Assembly (NCBI GenBank): GCA_001275005.1
Contig: JWZX01002937.1
Span: forward strand, 1-40,955
Origin: Chrysochromulina tobinii
Taxonomy: Eukaryota; Haptophyta; Prymnesiales; Chrysochromulinaceae
Direction: 5' to 3'
DNA: 40,955 nt
The notes below the pieces were generated by a model. The model saw only the letters and a program-made list of their open reading frames with translations. It searched no databases and was not told the DNA's origin. A program made the translations under genes and the position numbers. Below are positions 16,501 through 24,246 of this stretch, piece after piece; position 1 is the stretch's first letter; each line of letters opens with the position of its first letter.

Positions 16501-18991
16501 GATTGGCTCCGAGATTGGCTCCGAGATTGGCTCCGAGATTGGCTCCGAGATTGGCCCCGAGACTGGCCTCCTTTCCCGGTGATTCTCCCGAAGATTTCAC
16601 CTCCACAGCCCGCGCCGTCAAATCTCGCTCAATCTCCATCTCACGCTCCGCCAGCTCCAAGCGCTTCTTGAGCTGTTCGAGCTCCGCCTGAACTACAGCA
16701 GCAGCTACTGCCTCTGGCATAAGGGCCTCTGCGACCGCCTTTGCCTCTGCGGCTGCTTTCGCCTCCGCAGCCGCCTTCGCCTCCGCAGCCGCCTTCGCCT
16801 CCGCAGCCGCCTTCGCCTCTGCAGCCGCTTTAGCCTCGTTCGCCTCCAAAACTGCCTTCGCCTCCGCGACCGCCTTTGCCTCGGCGGCTGCCTTCGCCTC
16901 TGCGGCTAATTTCGCCTCCGCGACCGCCTTCGCCTCTGCAGCCGCCTTCGCCTCTGCAGCCGCCTTCGCCTCCGCAGCCGCCTTCGCCTCCGCAGCCGCC
17001 TTTGCCTCTGCAGCCGCCTTCGCCTCCGCAGCCGCCTTCGCCTCTGCAGCCGCTTTCGCCTCCGCAGCCGCCTTCGCCTCTGCAGCCGCCTTCGCCTCCG
17101 CAGCCGCTTTCGCCTCCGCAGCCGCCTTCTCCGCCGCAGCTGCCTTCGCCTCCGCGTCAGCTTTTGCTTGTAATTCCTCGATGGCCGCCTTCGCCTCCGC
17201 TGCCGCCTTTGCCTCCGCTGCCGCCTTCGCCTCCGCAGCCGCTTTCGCCTCCGCAGCCGCCTTCTCCGCCGCAGCTGCCTTCGCCTCCGCGTCAGCTTTT
17301 GCCTGTAATTCCTCGATGGCCGCCTTTGCCTCCGCTGCCGCCTTTGCCTCCGCTGCCACAATGCGTGCCTGTGCGTCCGCGACCTCCTGCTCTAACTTCC
17401 TCAAGCGCGCTTGCACCTCTGACCGCACGCGCGCCTCCGTCTCCGCCTTCTCAGCTGCTGCTCTTCGCTCGGCCTCCGCCTGTGCCTTCTTCGCCGTCTC
17501 CTCCGCAGCCTTCTTTGCCTCTGCTGCTCGCTCGGCCTCCGCAGCCTGCTTCGCCACGTGGGCCTCGGCGGCGGCGATGGCGGCGGCATCGTCAATGTCT
17601 ATCACCGCCCCCGCCCCTGCGACAACAGCGGCCGCCTTGGCCTCCGCCGCCGCCGCCTTAGCCTCCTCGGCTTGCACCTTCAAGGATCGCTCAATGACCA
17701 TCTCGCGCTGTGCTGCCGCGAGTCGAGCCTTGAGCTGCTCGATCTCGAGCTCCTCAGATAAGCTTGAGATCCGCCCGAGCGCTGCTTGCGACGCCTCGGG
17801 CGACAATGAGAGCTCGCTCCACGCTCCGCCGGCCGCCTTTGATGGCGATGTCGGAGCCGACGGCGCCGGTGCAGCCGCTACTACAGGTCGCCATAGGAGA
17901 TCGCCTGGTCGGATGGGTGAATAGCCTGCGAGCCCGCAGCTCTCGACCATCTTGAATACCTTGCCGCTCAAGAAGACGTGTTCCCCTCTCTGGTAGACTT
18001 TGGCAGGGTCGTAGGGTGGAATCGATAGGTCTTGCTCCACTGGCGCCGCCGCGGCTTCCTCTGCGATCGCATCTGAGGCTGGGTTGCCCGACGCCACTGC
18101 CTCGGCTGCGGCCGTGGCAGGAGCCACGTGCTTCAGCCGCACTCCTTGCTGAATCTCAGAGAGGAGACCGCTGCCGCCACCGCCGCCGCCACCAATGCCG
18201 CCACCGCCGCTACCCGGCCGCCAGGACTGTGCGGCGCTAGCACTGCTGGCGCTGCTGGCGCCGCCGCTGCCGGCGCTACTGCTGCGGCTCGCGGAGTCCT
18301 TCGGCTCCGAAGGTGTCTTGCGCAGGACGGCGTTCTGAATCTCGAGGTTGAGAGCTTGCTTGGGCGGCTGCGCCTCGTTCTTCGAGGTGGCTGCCTGGAA
18401 GCTTGGCGAGGAAGATGCCTTCGCTTTTGCCGCCGCCTGCTGCGCCTGCCGCTTCTCCTCAGGTACCAGCGACGAAATGACCGCGAGCGGAGAGATGGTC
18501 TCAGCCGGTGTGCCCGCCGCCGCCGCCGCCTCCCACGGCTGGAGCGCCCACGCGAGACGAGGAGCATCGTAGCCATCCACGTCCTCGTGCTCGGACTTTT
18601 TGCGGCCGCACTTGCAGATGCCAAAGCGGTCGGCGGTGAGGTCGACGCGATAGCGTGAGCACTTGCGCGGCGAGGTAGGTGCCGCCTCGTTGAGCGTTTC
18701 CTCGAGCTTCCGGAAGCGGAATCGCAACTCGTTCGTGTCCGGGACCAAGGGTGAAGTATCGGAAAGGGCCTCAGCCTTTGGGTTCGGCGTCGGCGGGTTG
18801 CGCGACTTGAGCTCAAATCCAGCCATGAAGCCCGAAGGCTTTGGGCTCCGCGTGGGCGAATTGTTCGTCTTGAGGATTTTGGCCTCCTTTTCCAGCTGGA
18901 ACTCCTTCTTCCGAAGCGCGTTGATCTCGGCTCGCAGCCGAGCTATCTCCCGGACCTCAGGCGAGTCCGGTGCAGGGGAGCACCCGTCCAT
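13517..18991 (-). CDS. Giant Ala-rich repeat protein with coiled coil, IQ-like motif and 11-mer amphipathic C-terminus (about 1824 aa)
   Basis: No orthologue is recognised. ATG is at 18991 (TTG precedes it). Residues ~10-45 form a short coiled coil. Residues ~108-140 contain C-x3-Y-R-V-D...C-x-C-G-x2-K-S-E-H, a small Cys/His motif. Around 325-370, [18 protein letters not shown]...LLWRPV looks like a CBM5/12-type aromatic fold. A long (A/E)AEAKA helix (~540-755) follows, then seven GANL units, an REI repeat, and an IQ-like [15 protein letters not shown] (~1105-1120). YMPSP repeats come next, then a coiled coil and ~330 residues of Ala-rich amphipathic helix. The C-terminal part has one hydrophobic stretch ([14 protein letters not shown], ~1660) and seven 11-residue repeats, ending Pro-rich. 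It is probably a cytoskeletal, membrane- or lipid-surface scaffold (inference). It is head-to-head with the gene at 19221. Confidence 0.75.
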   Translation of the reverse strand: MDGCSPAPDSPEVREIARLRAEINALRKKEFQLEKEAKILKTNNSPTRSPKPSGFMAGFELKSRNPPTPNPKAEALSDTSPLVPDTNELRFRFRKLEETLNEAAPTSPRKCSRYRVDLTADRFGICKCGRKKSEHEDVDGYDAPRLAWALQPWEAAAAAGTPAETISPLAVISSLVPEEKRQAQQAAAKAKASSSPSFQAATSKNEAQPPKQALNLEIQNAVLRKTPSEPKDSASRSSSAGSGGASSASSASAAQSWRPGSGGGGIGGGGGGGSGLLSEIQQGVRLKHVAPATAAAEAVASGNPASDAIAEEAAAAPVEQDLSIPPYDPAKVYQRGEHVFLSGKVFKMVESCGLAGYSPIRPGDLLWRPVVAAAPAPSAPTSPSKAAGGAWSELSLSPEASQAALGRISSLSEELEIEQLKARLAAAQREMVIERSLKVQAEEAKAAAAEAKAAAVVAGAGAVIDIDDAAAIAAAEAHVAKQAAEAERAAEAKKAAEETAKKAQAEAERRAAAEKAETEARVRSEVQARLRKLEQEVADAQARIVAAEAKAAAEAKAAIEELQAKADAEAKAAAAEKAAAEAKAAAEAKAAAEAKAAAEAKAAIEELQAKADAEAKAAAAEKAAAEAKAAAEAKAAAEAKAAAEAKAAAEAKAAAEAKAAAEAKAAAEAKAAAEAKAAAEAKAAAEAKAVAEAKLAAEAKAAAEAKAVAEAKAVLEANEAKAAAEAKAAAEAKAAAEAKAAAEAKAAAEAKAVAEALMPEAVAAAVVQAELEQLKKRLELAEREMEIERDLTARAVEVKSSGESPGKEASLGANLGANLGANLGANLGANLGANLGANLGTNLGEPLPAIAEESAEAQNATPLVAAPYLPAAATVPTAAAAASAVTLEQPTRSPKVVSPKASPNVALEPSAPEPSPTSREIREIREIREIREIQALAFAYTSEAICKAIDEASVASAASVVPYDLSYERSSSWGVPYERSSSPLLTPLEDKTGSAKEVPPPAAAPAEAHTRVAVLIRNSDGRYGVSFHAPVPSGAPSRAPAQSRGAEGGEAAVASAASEVPYERSSSPLLIPLQDKAGAAKVEADAGSAEITAEMEQGDFPTDEEIEELAATIVQSSIRGLLARRQLAEERGKAIEVEARAEVLLGELEAATRGVEDLVRSARREDLGGSTSAGPLSPHTTQRAALHTPSPAKYMPSPTGSYNNLGYMPSPAGSSPDLAAQIRGSTAAGARTPGTPAWLTEAAQAIDKTPRRTGEASAWDKSTEDKSTEDLLVAEAAVEKNLLAQSWPSPALSKIASSAEVKIASKVTAERPAERPAAIEPPETPPATPSAHEISLDDLKASPQFKAMLRDLQASPDYTPETEAALAPVHVEQLVSLQSALEEERLRVQSQNLEVQRLESELEQAKIAMDAAGRAAAVVQCAIRLSEMWTATKQRGAALAATCAEAIAKAAAVVAQLVVMVAQWGKDQASLAGAAVAMFAQLAASQAMALAVASRDTLARLAATAAENSVAMAISAAEWSTTVGWPALATLAVKASHATAQAAVAATQALAEMAIAAREKMSALAVVTVAASAMAAEVAVAAAVRARDEVGKLASLTAIKLAEAGAATGAASVQLLVQAGALLSALNEARKAAGELTVKAALAVAHHTAFIVKAIGMGVVVVVGGTGFAVFKAAQMTANGVVFVAKGTAGAFVSCAQGTSKATIECAQGTANAAGTCARTTTDGVLACGRSTAHVAKETGNVGTEVCKGLAALPGATAQCLEPVLHPCIVGLRRCLLPPGQQPYEPSPQRGGYTPPGGHIPPPARTPPDTLSLRQRSGGGTVRR
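13736..13966 (-). repeat. Seven consecutive 11-residue repeats (33-nt units)
   Basis: In the giant protein, the units [66 protein letters not shown] and [11 protein letters not shown] follow without gaps. An 11-residue period gives an 11/3 amphipathic helix like those of perilipins, synucleins and group 3 LEA proteins. Confidence 0.65.
16193..16240 (-). repeat. 9-bp tandem repeat encoding (Arg-Glu-Ile)n
   Basis: GAATCTCGC on the plus strand is repeated about five times and encodes REI units in the giant protein. It is a short in-frame minisatellite. Confidence 0.8.
16457..16566 (-). repeat. 12-bp tandem repeat encoding (Gly-Ala-Asn-Leu)n
   Basis: The unit GAGATTGGCTCC on the plus strand occurs about eight times with few substitutions and encodes LGAN units. 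The near-identity of the copies points to recent expansion by slippage or unequal exchange. Confidence 0.85.
16730..17360 (-). repeat. Degenerate 15/30-bp coding repeat encoding (AAEAK)n helix
   Basis: Dozens of copies of a GCCTCCGCAGCCGCCTTC-like unit encode AAEAK repeats. A larger internal duplication includes the landmark [20 protein letters not shown], which appears twice (about 17150-17190 and 17290-17330). The encoded segment should be a very long, charged, single or coiled alpha helix. Confidence 0.85.
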
Positions 18992-19220
18992 CAATATTCG
19001 CGCGTGTTAGCCTGGAGTACCCGGAGCTCCGTTACCTTCGCCAAATTTCCGCCTAAAGCGGACCCTTGACGAAACGAAGGTTTGACGCTGTTTCTCATCT
19101 GTAAACAAGGTCCAGTTGTTGACACACGTGTTGTGAACGATGAAACAGCTCTGTGTGAAACGGCTGTGAGCCGGAGCTTGCGGTTCCCGTGATTCACAGT
19201 TGAAAAGGTCGTGCCTGACG
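18992..19220. promoter_or_regulatory. Shared promoter region of two divergent giant genes
   Basis: Only 229 bp separate the two ATGs (18991 minus and 19221 plus), so the 5' UTRs and core promoters must lie here. Cytosine/guanine density is lower than in the flanking coding DNA. No TATA box stands out. Confidence 0.45.
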
Positions 19221-22200
19221 ATGAAACGATTGAAGCCCATGGACGACGACTCTTCTTTCTTGGAAGGAAGCTTGATGGCGGCCCGCTCGACGAATGCGGC
19301 ACTGATCAGCTTCGACGATCTGGACGATGATGGGTTCACACGACCTATTCACGTCGTGCAGCCAGTCGTCACCCAGCAGCCTCCGACTCAGGCAATCTTG
19401 GAGGACCCGCTCGACGATGCCTTCTTTTTCCCTCGAGCAGCAGCTGCCGCCGAGGCAGCAGTGGCAGCAGCGGCACAACGCGAGCCGCCACCTGAGGCTT
19501 CAGCTCATCATTCGGGTGCCGTCGAGGCTCCAGCGGAGCCCGCCACGGCTCGCCTTGCCGACGCTGGCGGACCTGCGGAAGCGCACGCAAACCTGCCAGC
19601 ACCAGCAACCCGGCCTCTGCCGGTGTCGGAGTTCTCAGTGTACTCGCCGAGCGCGACTGCGTCGACGCCGGTGCGCAACGCTGCTACTATGCTCGAGGTG
19701 CCTCTGAGCCCGGCAGAGCGCGCGTCGGCACGCTCATTAGTTGCGAGCCTGCTCGCCCAAGACACGGGCTCGCCGGTAGCTGCCTCCCCATTCTTCTCAC
19801 CCGGCGGCACAGCTGAGGTCGGGTACGAGCCCTTGCCTGCGATTGCGGCCGAAGAGATTACCGCTGAGGTGCTCTTCGACGTCGACGCGTCAGCGAGGAC
19901 GGACCGAGAGGTCTGGCGCAGCAGCTTTAGTGCCAGCAGCGATCGCATCGCACGAGGAGGAGGCGACCTTGGAGGCGACCTTGGCGGCGCAAACGGCCAG
20001 GGCGGCGGCGACGGTGGAGCCGATGGCCGTGGCAGCTTCCATCAGTCTCGAACCGGAATTGATGCCGAGGGTGATGCCCATGGCAGCCTCCCCACACCAC
20101 GGCGGCTGTCGCTGTCGAACGCCTCTCCGGATTGCCTCCCTCATCAGTCGGATGGCCTCCCTCATCAGTCGAAAGCCTCTCCGGAGTTTGATGCGGCCGC
20201 GGCTCAGGATGATGCTGCGCCGGGAGGCTCGGCAACGATAGCTGCGCAGGATGCGGCGACGAGCTCTATCGTCGCGGCCTCGTGCATCTCGCCCATCTCG
20301 TCCATCTCGTCATCCATCTCGTCCTCTGTCGTCGCGGCCTCCTGCAGTGTCTCCTGCAGTGGCCTCGGGATCGCTTGTGCCCATGCTGCCTCCGCCGCCG
20401 CCCCTGCCGCTGCTGCCTCCGCCGCCGCCCCTGCCGCTGCTGCCTCCGCCGTCGCCCCTGCCGCTGCTGCCTCCGCCGTCGCCCCTGCCTCCAGAGCCCC
20501 CAAAGGCAACGCCGTGCGTTCGCTGGAGCCGCCGCTGTCGTCGTCGTCGTCATCGTCGTCGTCTGTATCGTCCGTAGCACGCGCGTCATCGTCATCATCA
20601 GCGGCGGCAGCTCATCAGCAGGCTTCGGCGGAGAAGGAGGCGGCAGCGTGGACAGCGGCGGTGGAGATGGCCTCTTCCGAGGTGGACAGTGCTCGTTACG
20701 GCGCTCTCTCACCGAACGCGGCGCCAGCGGCGGTGACTGTCCTCTCACCGGCAGCTTACTTCGCGCTGCCGAATGGAAATTCAGTCCGGCCGCCGCCTTC
20801 GAAGGCTGCCTCGTCAGCCCCTCGTGGGGGAGCCAGCGCTCGGTACGGCGCCTTTGCTGGTGCCCGCTACGGCGTTGCTTCGTCAGCCCCTCGTGGGGGA
20901 GCCAGCGCTCGGTACGGCGCTCGCATGGGCGCCCGGGACGGCGCCTGGGACGCCGTCGGCCGTGGTGGAATGAGCTCATCGCATGGCTACCACACGGAGC
21001 CTCGCGAGCCAGCAGCGGGCATCGCTGCTGCTGCGAAGGCCGAGGAGGAAGAGGAGTTGCCGTTCTTCGAGCAGTTGGCACGCGGCTTGGCTGCGTTCTT
21101 CTCACCGCCGCCGCCCGTGCGTCCCGCCGCTGGTACACGAACAGCCTCCGCCGCCTCCGCCACCTCCGCCGCCTCCGCCGCCTATGCCTCACATGCCTCA
21201 CATGCCGCCCTACCGGCCACGCCTGTCCCGTCGCTGGTGCGGACGCCAGCGGCTTTGGCGTCGGCGCCGCTACCGACGTCGGCTCTGCTCGACGTGACGT
21301 GGTCAGAGCGACCCGACGAAGTGGCCGAGCTGCTACGTCAATCTCGTCCATCTCGTCAATCTCGTGACGAAGTGGCCGAGCTGCTACGTCAATCTCGTCA
21401 ATCACGTCAATCACCTGACGAAGTGGCCGAGCTGCTGCGCGCTGTAGGCGGCACTGCTGCCGCCTCCGGCGCCGGCGCCGGAGCTCATGCCAGGTCGGCT
21501 GGTGCGTTGGCTGCTGGTGCGTTGGCTTTCCCACAGGGATGCAGCAGCGCCGAGGGAGCTCATGACGGCGCCTCTGCCCATAACGGCGCTCGACCCCGTA
21601 ACGGTCGGGGAGTGCTCGCAGCCCACAACGGCGCTTGGGGTCTGGTGGCCGCCGCATTTATGCACGTACTCGAGAAGAGTGCCTTCGAGGAGGCCTTGGG
21701 CGCCGAGATGGGCGCCGATCAGCCAGCGCGCTCGGCCAGCGCGTGGGAGAACAGCCAGCGGTTACAAAGGGAGGGGCTCGCAGCCAACCGCTGCGGCGCC
21801 TTCGCCGATGCATGCGGACTCTTTGAGGAGTCGTTCCTAATTTGGCCACGCGCATCCACCCTCATCTCGTGCGCCAATATGCTGCTCAAGCATGGCGAGC
21901 TGTGCGGTGCGCGTGCACTCTACGAGGCTCTGCTCAGCGCATCGGAGCAGAGCGCATCGGTGCTCGAGGAACCGAGAGATGGGCTGCGAACCAAGAGACG
22001 GGCAAGCTTGATCAACGGCCAGTCCCCCAGCGGCCACACCTCTGTATTCACACCTCTGTATTCACAGCCCCCCAGCGGCCACACCTATGTTGGCAGCGGC
22101 CACACCTATTACGCCAACGGCCACGCAACGGCCGAGCTGGGCAACGAGATTGACGAGATGGACGAGATGGGGGAGTACAACAACAGCGGCAGCGTCTACG

Positions 22201-23738
22201 GCAGCGGCGGCAGCGTCTACGGCAGCGGTGACGGCACTGGCGGCGCTGGCGGCGCTGGCGGGCTGTGCCTCACGTGGCGGGAACGTGAGGTCGTCATTCG
22301 AAAGCGGAGCGAATGCCTCTCGCGCGAGCTCACACGCACCCAGGCCGCCACTGAGCACGGGACCCACGCCGCCACGCTTCGTGCGCATCTCGCCCATCTC
22401 GAGGCGCAGATTGCGCAGCTCGAGCGATCTCGAGCGTCGGAGCATCGCGAGGCGGTGCGCCAGGCGCAGCAGGTGGCGTACCGGCAGCTCGAAGCGGAGA
22501 TTTCGCAGCGCTACGTGGCCGAGGAGCGTGCAGCACGCGCCGAGGCGGAGGCGAAGCGGCTGCGGTCGGAGTTGGAACGCGAGCGCACAGCGGGGCTCTC
22601 CCCCGACGGGGTGGCGCATTATGAGCGGCTGATACGGACGCTCACCGGCGCGTTTGGGGCGGAGGTGGACGCCCTCGAGGCCGAAGTGGCGCGGCTTGCG
22701 CGCGCCGAGGCGGCCTCCCTACAATGCGCCGCCAAAGCGGCGGCCGAGGCGGCCAAGATGAAGCTAATCTTCGAGGAGACGCAGGTGGACGCGGCACAGC
22801 TCAGCCGTGCTCTGGCCATCGCGCGGCGTGCGCAGCAGCAGGCGACGAAGGAGAAGGAGCTTGCGGAGGCGAGGGCGGCGCGCGCGTTGGAGGAGGTCGA
22901 TTCGATCGCGGCACGGGCGCAGCAAGAGGCGGAAGCGAAGGCGGCGAGTGCGGCGGCTGAGGCGGTCAAAGAGGCGGCCGCCGAGCGCAAAGAGTTGGTC
23001 GCGAGTGCCGCAGCAATGCACAAGGAGTTCGAGACGAAACTTTCGGCGGCGAGGCGCGAGGCCGCGGCGGCCAAGAGCGAGGCAAAGCGCGCGGCCGACA
23101 AGGCGAAAGAGGAGGCGGAGCTTGCTGCTCAAGAGAGTGCGGCGCGTGTGCGCGCGGAGAGCGAGGAGGCTCTAGAGAGGAGGCTCGAAGAAGCGCGTGC
23201 GCGCCTCGTCACTGTAGACAAGGCCACCGCCGCCGAGGCTGCCAGGCGATCGTCGGCCGAGGCTGCGGCGCGCGTCGCCCAGGCGGCCGCCAAGGCGACC
23301 GAGGAGAAGGCCACCGAGGCGCTCGAGACAGCGCGCGTCGAGCACAGCAAGGACTTGCGCCGGTTGCGCGCGTCGCTCGACGCGATTGTCGCGACGCTCA
23401 CGCTCGAGCTCGGAGTGTCGGACCTGAACGTGGCTCAGACGGCCGCATGGGCGCAGGCGGAGCAGCAGCTCGCCCAAAAGGGACGCACACAGCGGCGCGA
23501 GATGCAAAAGGAGCTCCAGAAGCACTCTGACGAAGCCCAACGGCTCCGGCGCGAGCTCGGCAGGCTGCAGGCGCAGGCGCAGGCGCAGGCCCAGGCGCAG
23601 GCAGAGGCTTTCCTCTACGGTGAGCCGCCTGAGCAACCTGCCGACGCGGGTGCAGCTCACGCCGTGGCGCCGGCGCCGGCGCCGGCATCCTTTCCGGCGC
23701 CTGCGCCTGTACGTGCGGCCTGGGAAGACGCTGTGTGA
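19221..23738 (+). CDS. Large low-complexity protein with TPR-like patch and long C-terminal coiled coil (about 1505 aa)
   Basis: No orthologue is recognised. The first ATG is at 19221; the open frame extends 21 nt further upstream only from a TTG. Residues 1-830 are mostly disordered Ala/Ser/Pro with internal duplications (SAPRGGASARYGA twice, DEVAELLRQSR three times, an APAAAASA array). Residues ~837-905 look like two TPR-type helix pairs (ENSQRLQREGLAANRCGAF, then FEESFLIWPRASTLISCANM). From ~1018 to ~1460 an almost uninterrupted heptad-rich coiled coil follows, Ala/Glu/Arg-rich. A QAQAQ tract and Pro/Ala tail end in AAWEDAV. The architecture suggests a structural or centrosomal/cytoskeletal scaffold, by inference only. 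Two short candidate introns (20115-20168 and 23713-23794) carry the direct-repeat signature seen at introns elsewhere in the window. Both are optional; the frame is open either way. Confidence 0.75.
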   Translation: MKRLKPMDDDSSFLEGSLMAARSTNAALISFDDLDDDGFTRPIHVVQPVVTQQPPTQAILEDPLDDAFFFPRAAAAAEAAVAAAAQREPPPEASAHHSGAVEAPAEPATARLADAGGPAEAHANLPAPATRPLPVSEFSVYSPSATASTPVRNAATMLEVPLSPAERASARSLVASLLAQDTGSPVAASPFFSPGGTAEVGYEPLPAIAAEEITAEVLFDVDASARTDREVWRSSFSASSDRIARGGGDLGGDLGGANGQGGGDGGADGRGSFHQSRTGIDAEGDAHGSLPTPRRLSLSNASPDCLPHQSDGLPHQSKASPEFDAAAAQDDAAPGGSATIAAQDAATSSIVAASCISPISSISSSISSSVVAASCSVSCSGLGIACAHAASAAAPAAAASAAAPAAAASAVAPAAAASAVAPASRAPKGNAVRSLEPPLSSSSSSSSSVSSVARASSSSSAAAAHQQASAEKEAAAWTAAVEMASSEVDSARYGALSPNAAPAAVTVLSPAAYFALPNGNSVRPPPSKAASSAPRGGASARYGAFAGARYGVASSAPRGGASARYGARMGARDGAWDAVGRGGMSSSHGYHTEPREPAAGIAAAAKAEEEEELPFFEQLARGLAAFFSPPPPVRPAAGTRTASAASATSAASAAYASHASHAALPATPVPSLVRTPAALASAPLPTSALLDVTWSERPDEVAELLRQSRPSRQSRDEVAELLRQSRQSRQSPDEVAELLRAVGGTAAASGAGAGAHARSAGALAAGALAFPQGCSSAEGAHDGASAHNGARPRNGRGVLAAHNGAWGLVAAAFMHVLEKSAFEEALGAEMGADQPARSASAWENSQRLQREGLAANRCGAFADACGLFEESFLIWPRASTLISCANMLLKHGELCGARALYEALLSASEQSASVLEEPRDGLRTKRRASLINGQSPSGHTSVFTPLYSQPPSGHTYVGSGHTYYANGHATAELGNEIDEMDEMGEYNNSGSVYGSGGSVYGSGDGTGGAGGAGGLCLTWREREVVIRKRSECLSRELTRTQAATEHGTHAATLRAHLAHLEAQIAQLERSRASEHREAVRQAQQVAYRQLEAEISQRYVAEERAARAEAEAKRLRSELERERTAGLSPDGVAHYERLIRTLTGAFGAEVDALEAEVARLARAEAASLQCAAKAAAEAAKMKLIFEETQVDAAQLSRALAIARRAQQQATKEKELAEARAARALEEVDSIAARAQQEAEAKAASAAAEAVKEAAAERKELVASAAAMHKEFETKLSAARREAAAAKSEAKRAADKAKEEAELAAQESAARVRAESEEALERRLEEARARLVTVDKATAAEAARRSSAEAAARVAQAAAKATEEKATEALETARVEHSKDLRRLRASLDAIVATLTLELGVSDLNVAQTAAWAQAEQQLAQKGRTQRREMQKELQKHSDEAQRLRRELGRLQAQAQAQAQAQAEAFLYGEPPEQPADAGAAHAVAPAPAPASFPAPAPVRAAWEDAV

Positions 23739-23820
23739 AGACGCTGTAGGAAGACGCTGTCTGACCGGCAGGGTCCCGCTGTTCACATTCACAGGTGCGG
23801 CCTGGGAAGACGCTGTCTGA
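23713..23820 (+). repeat. Direct repeat bracketing a candidate 3'-terminal intron
   Basis: A block beginning GTGCGGCCTGGGAAGACG occurs at 23713 and again at 23795. The second copy is preceded by TTCACATTCACAG, an acceptor-like sequence, and the first begins with GTGCGG, a donor-like sequence. The segment between also contains AAGACGCTGT repeats and CTGACCGGCAGGG at 23761, repeated at 23817. Removing 23713-23794 gives the same C-terminal amino acids and a TGA stop. Confidence 0.5.
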
Positions 23821-24246
23821 CCGGCAGGGCCAGATCACAAAGCTGTCCGTGGATTCGTCGCCGACTTCCGACGCGACTCCCTTCACGAGCGCCTCGTACC
23901 GCCCCTCGACGGCGCGACCGTCCGGGTCCGCGCACCGAGTCGATGCGAATAGAATGTAGGATACTCAATGAGGATACTCTCCGACACGCGGCACGGGTCT
24001 GAGAGATACGTGTAGGACCAAATGAAACCTTGGCAGTGCGCTGTGCGGTGTGCGGTCGTTTATCATGGGAGTTTGAAGAAACCTCTCGAGCCTGCCTCCG
24101 CGCACGTTTCACACCGATTACAAGCACCTATAGACGGGCGAGTGACGCATCTCCGGACACGTCTCGCCACAGCCACTTTCTCTTCGAGAGGGGGCACGTA
24201 TGTGTCGCGCGGTCTGCCGCGCACCCCCCTGCAGCCCTGTGCCTCC
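23821..24246. other. Convergent intergenic region, no gene seen
   Basis: The region lies between the 3' ends of the coiled-coil gene (plus) and Arp2 (minus). It should contain both 3' UTRs. Nothing else is recognisable. Confidence 0.5.

Noticed and set aside
20266-21657. 463-aa minus-strand and 361-aa plus-strand Arg-rich frames
   Set aside because: Both are low-complexity shadows within the 1505-aa gene, with no recognisable domain.
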